Source of the DNA: Cyanophora paradoxa
Taxonomy: Eukaryota; Glaucocystophyceae; Cyanophorales; Cyanophoraceae
Assembly: GCA_004431415.1 (NCBI GenBank)
Contig: QPMI01000036.1
Span: 506,001-570,000, forward strand
DNA length: 64,000 bases
Reading direction: 5' to 3'
Part shown: piece after piece, positions 34,421-44,406 of the stretch
Layout of the letters: each line of letters begins with the position of its first letter
Numbering within the stretch: the first letter of the stretch is position 1
Notes under the pieces: generated by a model
Seen by the model: only the letters and a program-made list of their open reading frames with translations
What the model was told of the DNA's origin: nothing
Databases searched by the model: none
Translations under genes and position numbers: made by a program

Positions 34421-35394
34421 TCGCTGGTAGACGCCGCGGATGCGGCGGATCGGAGCGCTGCGGATGTGCGCCGTGCCGCGCCGCGCTGCGATGGCGGCAC
34501 TGAACGGCGTCGTGGCAACAAGCACTTTCGGCGAACCAGGTATGTGAAGCTTCCGATCTTGCAATTGCAGGCGTTTTAATTGACGATTAATATTGACGAG
34601 CGGTGCACGTGCGCGCGCTGGGAAGGGGTCTCTGGGAAGGGGTTCGACTCGGTCCAGTGAACCAGGTATATACGTAGCTTGCCATGCGCTGATGCTGATG
34701 CTAGCGCGCGCAGCTTCGATCGAGTTGAGTGGAATCCGATTCTGGTGTGCAAGCGCTTTTTTCCATTAGTGCAATGGTTAGCCATACTATGCTATATGTT
34801 AGAAGCAATGGTGTTCAGGGTTTACGGGGAGGGGGTTTAGGGACCTTCACCGACTCTGTCCAGTGAAATGCACATCATGGCATAGCATGCGATCGCGATG
34901 CACGCACTTGATTGGCAGTGATGCTGATACTGATAGCTGATTCTTAGATGCAGCACGATCATGAGTCCAATTTTCATTAAATAAATATTCGTATACATAT
35001 CATCATGGCATATGCATGTGCTATAGGATCTCTGATATATGTGAGAGGCTGCAGCTGTGCATGCGCATGGGATCCGGAGGGCCCGGGGGGATATGGGCCG
35101 CCGAGCCGATCTGATGTACACTGTGACATGTACATGTTCGAATTCATTCAGAGCTCGATCGCGATCGCGAGCTCGAGATGCCATGATCATGACCCATAAA
35201 TAAATGATCCCCATATGCATCCCATCCTCCGGCCGCGGCGCCCACTGGGCCAGTCACTGAGTGCTCATCAGTTGAACACGAATAGTCACTGAGTTCCAAT
35301 TGCAATAAAAATCATGTCACTCCAAAATTAAATGTCACGACAGGTCAATGTCACGACAGGTTCTGATCATGAGGCTCCAAAAAAGGACTAAAAT
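34421..35394. other. Intergenic, relatively AT-rich spacer
   Basis: No gene supported. Contains two related blocks ending GGTTCGACTCGGTCCAGTGA / CACCGACTCTGTCCAGTGAA (near 34,642 and 34,846), palindromes such as GAGCTCGATCGCGATCGCGA (35,152-35,171), and CAGTCACTGAGT / TAGTCACTGAGT (near 35,252 and 35,283). Confidence 0.45.
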
Positions 35395-36512
35395 GAAAAC
35401 CGGCCTGTTCGAGCCACCCTCCAAAGAAGGGACCCCCAGCGGCCGAAAAGCTTCATAAAAATTATTATGCATGCATGCTGTGGGCAAAGTATGCTCGTCA
35501 GCTCCTGCCGGGCGAGACAAGCCCGGAGGGCGGCCTTCACACGTGGAAATCTGACTTGCACTGCATGCGTGCAGGCTGTGGGCATGCGGGAAACCGGCCT
35601 GTTCGAGCCACCCTCAAAAGAAGGGACCCCCAGCGGCCGAGAACATGCATGCATGCTGTGGGCAAAGTATGCTCGTCAGCTCCTGCCGCGCAAGGCCAGC
35701 CGGGAAGGCGGCCTCACGTGCGGAAATCTGACTTGCACTGCATGCGTGCAGGCTGTGGGCATGCGGGAAACCGGCCTGTTCGAGTCACCCTCAAAAGAAG
35801 GGACCCCCAGCGGCCGAGAACATGCATGCATGCTGTGGGCAAAGTATGCTCGTCAGCTCCTGCCGCGCAAGGCCAGCCGAGAAGGCGGCCTCACGTGCGG
35901 AAATCTGACTTGCACTGCATGCGTGCAGGCTGTGGGCATGCGGGAAACCGGCCTGTTCGAGCCACCCTCCAAAGAAGGGACCCCCAGCGGCCGAAAAGCT
36001 TCAATTAAAATTATGATAGGCTCCAAGGCTCCAAAAAAAGACTGAAATGAAAATCGGCCTGTTCGAGCCACCCTCCAAAGAAGGGACCCCCAGCGGCCGA
36101 AAAGCTTCAATTAAAATTATGATAGGCTCCAAGGCTCCAAAAAAAGACTGAAATGAAAATCGGCCTGTTCGAGCCACCCTCCAAAGAAGGGACCCCCAGC
36201 GGCCGAAAAGCTTCAATTAAAATTATGATAGGCTCCAAGGCTCCAAAAAAAGACTGAAATGAAAATCGGCCTGTTCGAGCCACCCTCCAAAGAAGGGACC
36301 CCCAGCGGCCGAAAAGCTTCAATTAAAATTATGATAGGCTCCAAGGCTCCAAAAAAAGACTGAAATGAAAATCGGCCTGTTCGAGCCACCCTCCAAAGAA
36401 GGGACCCCCAGCGGCCGAAAAGCTTCAATGATGGGCGCCCCAAAGAAAGTTGAAAATGAAAACCGGCCTGTTCGAGCCACACTTCGAAAAGGGGGCGCCC
36501 AGCGGCCGAACA
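35395..36512. repeat. Composite satellite: nine copies of a 46-bp element
   Basis: A 46-bp element starting CGGCCTGTTCGAGCCACCCT and ending ACCCCCAGCGGCCGA occurs at about 35,401, 35,595, 35,772, 35,949, 36,055, 36,161, 36,267, 36,373 and 36,464 (last copy diverged). Spacing shows two higher-order units: about 177 bp (spacer with ATGCATGCATGCTGTGGGCA) and exactly 106 bp (spacer with TTAAAATTATGATAGGCTCC). Element ends are inverted (CGGCC...GGCCG). Neither 106 nor 177 bp repeats encode a consistent protein: 106 is not a multiple of three. Confidence 0.95.
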
Positions 36513-36725
36513 CACCTCGTCCTCATCCCCGTCCTGGAAGGCACTTCAGGCAGAGCGGCAAGGCGGCGGGACGGCGAGGCGGACAACAGGAGGAGAGAAA
36601 GCGCCGTACCTCAGAGACGCAGCCATCCTCGTCCTCTCCAAGGATTGTGATCTGTGCTCGAAAACCGTGAAGTAGTCACACGCGCGCGCGCAAGTGGGGG
36701 CTTCCTGGTTCCCGGGGGAGCAGCT

Positions 36726-37968
36726 TCACCCGCCCCGCGCCATCATCAGGGCCGCGGCGATGCACGCGAGCTGCTCCGCCAGCTTGCCCCCGCCGAAGAC
36801 GAAGCCCCTCGCCTCGGCCGCCTCCCGCGAGGCCGGCTTCGGGAGCTTCTTGGGGCTCGTCCGGCGCCAGGACAGAGGCGCGTTGCTCTGTCCCGGGGAC
36901 ATCAGGCCGTAGAGGACGATCTTCTCCTCCTCCGCCGCCACCGGAGCCGGAGCCGCCGCAGTCGCCGCCTCCTCCACAGACGACGCTTCCGCCGGAGCCG
37001 CTGACGTCTCCTCCGCCACGACAGGAGCAGGAGCCGGGGTCGCCGCCTCCTCCGCCGAGACAGACGCCGGAGCCCGAGACGAGACCACCGAGGTCTTCTC
37101 GCAGGTCTTCTCGAACGCCGTCCTCAAGCTGGCGACGCGCGTCATTGCCGTCTTCTCCCCATTCTTCTCCTCCGTGACGGCGACGACAACGGCAACGGCG
37201 GGCTCCGCCTCGGCGTCCTTGGTCTGCCACATCACGGTCTTCTCGGCCGCCGACATGGTCCCGAGGGCCTGCGGGAGCGAACGGGCACGGATCAGCGGCT
37301 ACGCAAAGGAAGGAGCGCGCGTGCGCGAGGCCACGAACCTTCACGTCGGTGGTGCGGAAGGGGCAGACCTCGAACGCAGTCTCGGTGGCAGTCGCCTCGC
37401 TCGCCGGCGTAGACAAAGCCGTGTAGAACGAGTCGTTGGAGCGCGCCGCGTGGAACGGAGCCAGCTCCGTCGCCCGGTACAGGTCGTCGAGGTCAACCGA
37501 AGGAGTGAAGTGCGTCGGGGTCTCCTCCGAGCAGTCCGAGCACATGTCCTCCTGAGAGGAAGCCCGCGTCAGCGCGGAGCGCGCGGGCGCCAGCGAGGCG
37601 CGGCGCGGCGCAGCGGCGCAACGGACCTCGTACGCCGTCTCTGCATCCTCGAAGCTCTCCGCGCCCTCAAAGCTCTCGGACGAATCCTGCGAACGAGGCG
37701 GCAGGCCGGCGTCAGCGCATACAGAGGGGAAAGAGAAACGACGAAAGCAAACCTGGCTCTCGAGGGTGGGGACAGAGGATGCGGAGTCTTCAAGAGACGG
37801 CACCTCGACGACGGGCTTGCGCGCCTCCTCCGACGAGACGACGGCGACGGCTACGATCGACGAGGCCTTCGACAGGGCGATCGGCCGGCGGGGCATCGGC
37901 AGCGGCGCCGCGCTGGCGGCAGCGGCGCGCTGGACCCAAAGCTGAAGCACATTCTGGAACGACGACAT
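36726..37968 (-). CDS. Unassigned Ser/Glu/Ala-rich protein
   Basis: No family recognised. ATG at 37968 gives MSSFQNVLQLWVQRAAAASA, then a Ser/Val/Glu-rich exon, SSESFEGAESFEDAETAYEV, and DMCSDCSEETPTHFTPSVDL followed by DSFYTALSTPASEATATETA. The last exon (from about 37,270) begins ALGTMSAAEKTVMWQTKDAE, runs through an Ala/Glu/Val-rich stretch and ends with a conserved-looking segment IVLYGLMSPGQSNAPLSWRR and PKPASREAAEARGFVFGGGK, stop 36726. Three to four exons with 60-90 nt introns. Mostly disordered by composition. Divergent from copy A of the duplicated gene. Confidence 0.6.
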
Positions 37969-38412
37969 GTTGCAGGGTGTCTGGAGCAGGTGGTAGCTGT
38001 AAGATCGCTTTCGTAACTCGGTAAAGAGTGAGGCTCGTGCGGGCTGCAGCTGCTGTGCTGGGGCGCTCCAAGCTCGAAGGAGCCGCGGGCTATTTCTGGC
38101 GCATACGTCATGTCGATTTCGCTTAGCGCTCGCGCGCGAGCGCAAACGAGAGCCGATCGTTACGAGTGAAGGGGCCTCCGCATGCTAGCCTTTTTTTTTG
38201 CGGTTGGTGCGTACCCCCCAACTTCCTCTTCCCCACTAAAAAAAGACACTCTTCCCCCCCACTCGGCCCCAAGCCGCACACGCTCGAGCTCAGCCCTGTT
38301 TCGAGCCGTCGGAAGAGCGCCGCTGGAATCGGTCTAGACAAGGCTGCGAGTTCCCCGCAGCGCCTGGCTCGGGATCAGGCAGCCCAGGGAACTTGCCTTC
38401 CACGTTCCAAAC
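37969..38412. promoter_or_regulatory. Divergent spacer; start of duplicated segment A
   Basis: Promoter side of both neighbours. The 2.2-kb duplicated segment begins at about 38,270 (AAGCCGCACACGCTCGAGCT), so about 140 bp upstream of the copy A start are duplicated too, but the sequence before that is unique to A. Confidence 0.45.
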
Positions 38413-40500
38413 ATGGCGCTCACGGGGGACATGCAAGGCGGCCTCGAGAAGCAGCTCGTCGAAGCGCTCGCCCGCGCCGAGTCCGCGAACCCGGCCGCGC
38501 TGGTGCGACGTCGGCAGGCGAACGCGCACCCTGCGCGGCCGGATCGCGCGTGCTTCTAATCGGTCGCGGTTGCGCTACGCTCGCGCAGGTGGATGCTTCG
38601 GGGAGCCGCCTGTCGCCGGCGGCGCTGGCTCGCGCGCTGAAGATCCCCGCCCTCGTCGAGCTCGCCGTCTTCGTTGCGGACGGGCGGGTGCGCGCTAAGG
38701 CGGGAAGAGCTCACGCTGGCCACGCCTAAGGGCTGGCCACGCTGGTGCGCTGCGGTTGCGCGAGCTAAGGCCGCCTCCGCCGCCGACTCCTGGCCCAGGC
38801 GTGGGACGTGGCCGAGCCTTTCGAGCCGGTGTGGTACATGAGGAAGAGCCCGCACGACGCGGCGTACGCGATGGAATACGAGGACGAGGAGGAGATGCAG
38901 TCGGACGCTTTCTTCCGCGAAGTGAACGCGCTGCTAAACGGAGGTGCGCCCCGGCCGCGGCGGGCCCCGGAATTCGAATTCGTGCGCGGCGCCCGCCGAC
39001 CGCCCACGGCCGCAGGCGCCCTCGGAGCCGTGGCGGACGTGGTGGAGAAGGAGGAGGCGCCGGCGGAGGTCCGGAGCATGGCGGGCGCGTGCCTCGCCCG
39101 CATCGCGGCCTCGCGCGCGCCCGGACTGCTCTCCCGCCTCCTCGCCGGCCGCCAGCTCTTCGCGCCCCTGCTCCGCCTGCTGGACCACCTCTTCCGCGAC
39201 CGGCCGGGGCGGCCCGCCGGCGCCGGCAAGATGGGGGTACGCCGCGCCGCCCTCCTGGTCGCGCCGCGCGCTCGAGCCTCGGGCTTCGTGCGCAGCGGCA
39301 CCTCGCTGAGCTCATGGAGGCCGTGGTGCTCTACGGGGAGGACGGGCAGGCGCTTTCCGATCCAATTCGATCAATTTGCAATTCGATCTGATTGTGACGG
39401 CCGCCCGCCGCCGCATGCAGGCCGAGCGAGCGACCGCCGAGCCCGCAGCGCTGGCCCCTTCGTCTCCGCCCTCCGCTGCTTCTGCACGGACCCAGTGTGA
39501 GCGCGTAACTTTATGTACCCGTGCGTTGGTTGACGCTGACCCGCCGGCCCAGCGCCGACGTCGTGTACCCCGGCCCTTCCCTCCCGAACACGAGCGGCGT
39601 GCGCGCGTCGCGAATCCTGTAACCCCCTCCTTTTCGATGCCTGTACCCAGTGCGGTTGGCGGCGAGCCTGGCGAAGCTCTCGGAGCTCTTCCTGTGGGCG
39701 ACTCCAACGGGTGGGGGGTACGCGCCCTCCCGCCCCGTACCCCTGACGGGAACCGACCCGTACCCCAGGGGAGCTGCCGACCGAGGAAGGCGTAGCCAGG
39801 CAGGCGAGGGCCCTCGAGGCGTCCGGCGCCCTGCAGGCCATGGGCGGTGCGCGTGCCCCTCTCCGACGGCTTTGTACCCCCTGAAGCGAAGCTGTACCCC
39901 CAGAGGTCGTGGTGGAGATCGCCAAATCGATCCCGCGTATCGCGGAGCGCGTGAGCTACCCCCCGCCCTGCCCTTCTCCGCCCCGCCTCGCCCCCCTCCC
40001 TCCGCCGACCCGAGGGGGTACAGGACATTCACTACGCTTCTCGGGCCCTCTCCGACCTGCTGAAGACCCTGGAGAAGGCTCTCGTCCGCTGCGGGAGCCC
40101 CGCCGCCGTGCGCGCGCGCTGCTGGAACTAGCGAAGACCCTTTCGTCCACTCTCTGAACATGAGCGGCCGCTCGCGTGCAGGCGCGGCGCGCCGCGGACT
40201 AGTGCGCGTCGGCCCTCGCCGCCGCCGAGCGGCACGACCGGCACAACGCGCGCCTCGCCCTCTCAAACCTCCGCCGCTCGCGATCGCTCGCGCCGCCCTC
40301 TGACTCGGGCCGGGCCCACGCAGGCCTTCGGCGGGCTGCGCAACTACAAGAAGACGTTCGACGGCATGGTCGAGGAGCTCCGGCCCTGGCCCGCGGCGCC
40401 GGCCGCCACTCCGTCCCAGCCGCCCGCAGCGAACGGCCTGGCACCAAGGGCCCCCACGGCCGCCCAGGGCGCTGGTGGCTGCCGGTCCGGCCTTGTCCGT
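38270..40500 (+). repeat. Segmental duplication, copy A
   Basis: Direct repeat of 44,407-46,672, about 2.2 kb, more than 90% identical by eye. Differences are a replaced first intron region (about 38,690-38,800), a short deletion near 38,505, substitutions in the 3' part, and a cluster of one-base losses in C or G runs between 39,455 and 39,775. Confidence 0.93.
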
Positions 40501-40581
40501 GGATTCTTCAACAATTCCCACCGTGTCGGTGCGCAGCTGGCTGCAGCCCGTCCATGGCGCCGCCGCTGTCGCTCAGCGTGA
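38413..40581 (+). pseudogene. Copy A of duplicated helical-repeat-like gene (frame-disrupted)
   Basis: Same exon structure as copy B. Exon 1 is MALTGDMQGGLEKQLVEALA, exon 2 VDASGSRLSPAALARALKIP, and exon 3 from about 38,800 has WDVAEPFEPVWYMRKSPHDA. In the fifth exon (about 39,420-39,500) copy A has CTGGCCCCTTCG where B has CTGGCCCCCTTCG; this one-base loss shifts the frame after Ala-Leu-Ala-Pro. The 3' end also diverges: B stops at FFNR, whereas A reads on into unrelated sequence to about 40,581. Several other one-base losses fall in adjacent introns, so assembly error is a real alternative to gene decay. I call it disrupted as given. Confidence 0.6.
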
Positions 40582-41523
40582 CCAGCGTGAGGTAGGCGGC
40601 TGGCGCGCCGAGCGGCGGCACAAAATGGGCGTCGAGTTGGCGCCTCGGCAACCGGCCTTGTCGCCGGCCATTCCGCAGGAGATTCAGGAGCGTGCGCGTC
40701 AGGGGTTAGCTTCTATGATGTCTCCGGCTCGGCGAGGAGTGCCGCGGGAGCGGCCGCGGCGACGTCGGCTGGCCGCAATGTCGGCCGGCTTGCGTGCAAA
40801 GCCCAGCGCAGCGATGTGTTCCGTCGACACGCGGGCGGCGCCCGGCCCCAGCTCCCTTGCTTGGCAGCTGGGGCTCATCGGCGCTCTCTCATTTCGTTCC
40901 GCTCATCATCTCCTTGCAGTCGAGTCGCTAGATGGCGGTTCTTTTCCACATGCAGGGAAGTTCAGGTCTTTCGGTCGACTTTTGCTTGTCAGGCGTAGTG
41001 CCTTTCCTGCCCTCCGCTACGCGTGGGTCTTCCCTAGGGTGGACTTCCACGTCTGGAGGGTGTTTGCACGCTCTGTTTGCCTTCATCCGTCTGCGTAGGG
41101 CGCTGGGCTTTTTCTGCAGGTGTATCTTTCGGCCTCTCGCCTCGTTTGTTGATATAGGACATAGATAGAACTTCGGAATTTCCCACCACTTAGACAGAGC
41201 ACAGCACTTGACGGTCCTCAGTGTTATCTAGTCGGAGAGATAAATTGGGCAATGTGTGTGCTAATGCAGTAGTTGACTAAATTGGGCAGATAGAGACTAG
41301 TAGTTGTTGTTGTGTGCTAATGCAAATCCAGCCCCTCCGAGGCTCTTCAACAGGTAGCGAACAAACCTTTTCAACGTTAACAGGCCAAGACTTCTACCAC
41401 CCGGTGACCACCTCAGACGTCCCCATCCACATCCATAAGCCACGAATCAACAATCATGAAGCCACAAATTAAAGTCAATATACAATCATGGCAAAATCAT
41501 TGAATTATAATAAAGTAGTAAAG
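40582..41523. other. Spacer between copy A and the AT-rich nuclease gene
   Basis: No gene recognised. GC falls from about 65-70% before 40,900 to clearly AT-rich by 41,170. A plus-strand frame of about 200 codons (40,475-41,098) crosses the end of copy A and is Arg/Ala/Ser-rich, with no family or splice support. Confidence 0.4.
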
Positions 41524-44217
41524 CTAAAGCTCAAGAGTGGTCTTTACATCCTCCAGAAAAGGCATCCAATCCTGCTTTCTATCACACAGCTTTTGGAATC
41601 CCTGCTCAAAATGGACTCTATACAACTCCATACTCACATTATCGGTCTTTGGTTGCAAAAGAAAGAGATAATATTTGCTGATACGCTCAGAAATACTTCT
41701 TTCAGAAATGATTTTCTGCTGCAACGCTGTGTTCTTTCGAAGGACAGCAGCCTGAAAAAGGATTTGCGCGAAATAGCTCATTTGTTTCTGACTGGAAGAT
41801 GTTGTTTTCATCTCTATAAGACAAATACAGCCCTCATCATCAATTGCTAAGAAATCAGGCGTGCATGCATAGTTCTCTGCTCATGCCAACATCAAGTCAA
41901 GTCAAAGAAATGACAAGAAAAACACACTTGTTTCGGGCTCTTGCTCATGTTTGAATCGGAATTCAGCCCAAAGCCTTGAGTGTTCAGAGAACCAGGCACG
42001 GTGCAGTGATGTCTTGCCAGGCTGACAAAAAAATACATAGAGACCAGCTTCAAGGAGAAAGTTTACACAACGTAGCCCGACTGCAAGCTGCCACAATTCC
42101 AGATGAATTCTTGCATGAATCGATGCCTCCATTCTTTTTGAAAAGACATTCATCGAGCACCCCCAAACTATTCCACCGACCTTCTGCACCACAGTACGAA
42201 GCAGCTGCAAGGGCCAGGCCAGTCTCACAGAAAATCCCTTGAACTTGGCTTCCTGTGTATTTTTTCTCTCCAAAGCAAAATCGTTCAGCACTCTCCAGTT
42301 GAGTAAAATGCTTGTAAACAGCTTCAAACACCTTTGTAAAATGAGCAGCTGTAGTTGGGATTGCTGTTTCATTTTGAGATGCATCCCAATGCTGAATCAG
42401 CTCAAAAGCTTCAGCAATGTCCAGATTCTTCTCAACTTCGCCTATAAATCGATTTTTCCCAGTTGGAGTGATCATTGTCTTGCAGTCGTTGGACATGTTT
42501 TCGTCTGAATCCGAAAACTCCTTCAAGAAAACCTATAAAGGATCAGAGCATTCGCTTCATCCCTGAAAACAAATTCACAGTACCTTCAACTCAGAGCATA
42601 AGTGCCTTAAAGTCTCTCTGGGGAAATTATCACCTTGCAGCTTCTGGTCCAGACTCTGAGAAAAAATCATAAGAATCTTCATTGTGTAGATGATTATGAT
42701 TGTGCACCTGTAACTCATGGCCCAACCTGTCAGCCAAAGATACACATGAGCCCAACACGGTATGAAATAAGTCGTTTGAAGGGTGCATATTTGATACGAA
42801 CCAGGAAGTCACAGCTTGAATAAAGTCAAGAACATTGAACTTAATTTCGTCAATCTGGAATTCCTCACCAATCGAATTTCGGAATGCAGAAATGAGAAGC
42901 CTGCAAACGTTGAATTTCGGAATGCAGAGATAAAAATCATGACTGGTAAACGATAGGATCATGATTGGTACACTGCACCTGCATTTTTCAAAGTATGTGC
43001 AGTTTCCTGCTTCAATTTATCTGCATGCACCAAGCCGTCTGCATGTATAATGAATGCTTCCGATTGATTATTGCAACTGATCTGGTGCACCTTTTATCAG
43101 TAGTCTCTCGACATAGCAGGTTCTTTCCCAGCAGACTGACATCATAAGCCGGGTTAAACTCATAGGTCGATTGCAGCTGCTCTGCAATTGAGAAAACTCA
43201 CCTCACAAACAGTTCGCAAATCCACTGCTGGAGCTTTTTTCGACTTTCTGTTGTGAACGACTCTACAAACATGTTCTGCATGCATCTGTTCACAACGTCA
43301 AGTAAAATTGTCAATGACAACATGTGCATACAGCTGCAGACGTGTAATGGTCCTACCCTTCAATTGTGGAAGTGCTTGTGCAACCAGAGATGATGTAATC
43401 GATTGTTGAAAAACCTGAGATATTTTTCTCACAAGATATTTTCATACTGGGGTCTCTTACATATAGGGAGCGAACCATTGTTATCACAAGCGTCAAAACA
43501 ATTCAAGAAATGATCCCTTCCATGATTTGATGTGATATCGGTCTGGCACATCTTGATGGCACTTTCCACTGCCTCTCTTATGGCCAACCTGTTGCCAATC
43601 TTTGATAAGCGACTGCGAGAGCATTTGAAAATTTGGGGGGAAAGTCTGAAAGCATACTTTTTGATACGTAAAGCAAGCTCTTTGTTTGCTTCACACATGT
43701 GCATGAGGAGATTTTTACCATCCTTGTCTTGATACTGGATGACAATTCTCCCGCATTCGGAGCAGAAACCCCCAAAAATGCAACCGATGGTCTTCAAGAT
43801 CGAATCACTGCGTGTGAATGATCATTGCATGTACTGAATGATCGGATTGGATCAGTGAGAATGATGTACACACCTTTTCGCAATCGCTGCTTCGACGAGA
43901 TCCATATATTTGACAACCACACAAATTGGAGTGCTGGCGCCATCTTCAGTTTTAGCGCTCTTTATGAAAGTCTTAATGTCAACCCATGGCCCGTCGCCGA
44001 ATGACTGCTTTAACATTTCCCATAGTCCGTCCACCCATCTGCGTGTGCACAGAATGCATTAGCTTATGCTTATGCGCCCCGCAAGGCGACGGCGGCGGAC
44101 TTGCCCTTGCTCCTGCGCTGACAAAGTTGAACCGGGCTCCAATGCCGGCGCCTGGATCATTTCATCGCGCAGCTGGTTCCAGAATGCGATGACAGGTGCG
44201 CCTGCACGCGCAGACAT
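41524..44217 (-). CDS. Multi-exon protein with C-terminal PD-(D/E)XK nuclease motif
   Basis: No named family recognised. The C-terminal exons carry PDFLAIDDEGCICLIEMK (about 41,807-41,860), a textbook PD-x(n)-ExK nuclease active site, followed by helices (QMSYFAQILFQAAVLRKN) and a hydrophobic strand, stop 41524. Upstream exons include FDACDNNGSLPICKRPQYEN, SECGRIVIQYQDKDGKNLLM, MFVESFTTESRKKLQQWICE and GEVEKNLDIAEAFELIQHWD. The first exon (ATG 44217, MSARAGAPVIAFWNQLRDEM) is GC-rich. The rest is AT-rich, with A/T-rich codons quite unlike neighbours, and introns about 55 nt (for example 41,871-41,926) that are also AT-rich. Base composition suggests transfer. It sits exactly between two direct copies of another gene. 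Exon joins between 42,530 and 43,430 are only partly worked out. Confidence 0.6.
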
Positions 44218-44272
44218 GCTGCCGCAGTGCAGCTGGCTGCCAGAGTGCTCCTCCGATCCGCACCCAAACCAA

Positions 44273-44308
44273 CCCCCCCCTCCCCCCCCCCCCCCCCCCC
44301 CCCCCCCC
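44273..44308. repeat. Poly-C tract
   Basis: Eight C, a T, then 27 C (44,282-44,308), upstream of both the nuclease gene start and copy B. Prone to i-motif/G-quadruplex formation and to sequencing length error. Confidence 0.9.
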
Positions 44309-44406
44309 GCCCGCCCACCTAGGCCTCAGGGTCCCGACTCCCCGCGGCCGAGTCCGCGCGTGACACGTAAAATCCGTAAAGCGCCGGCGGTAAATCGTCC
44401 GGCTTT

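Noticed and set aside
35401-36510. tRNA-derived SINE or CRISPR-like array
   Set aside because: A B-box-like word occurs but no A box at the right distance, and no tRNA fold. Spacers are repeated rather than unique, and this is eukaryotic DNA, so no CRISPR.
35853-36515. Minus-strand repeated reading frames through the satellite (LFGRWGSLLWRVARTGRFSF-type repeats)
   Set aside because: The 106-bp unit is not a multiple of three, so the frame changes in each unit and the apparent peptides overlap by chance. It is better explained as non-coding satellite.
40475-41098. Plus-strand 207-codon frame after copy A
   Set aside because: It starts inside the duplicated gene out of frame and then enters unrelated sequence; no family or splice evidence.
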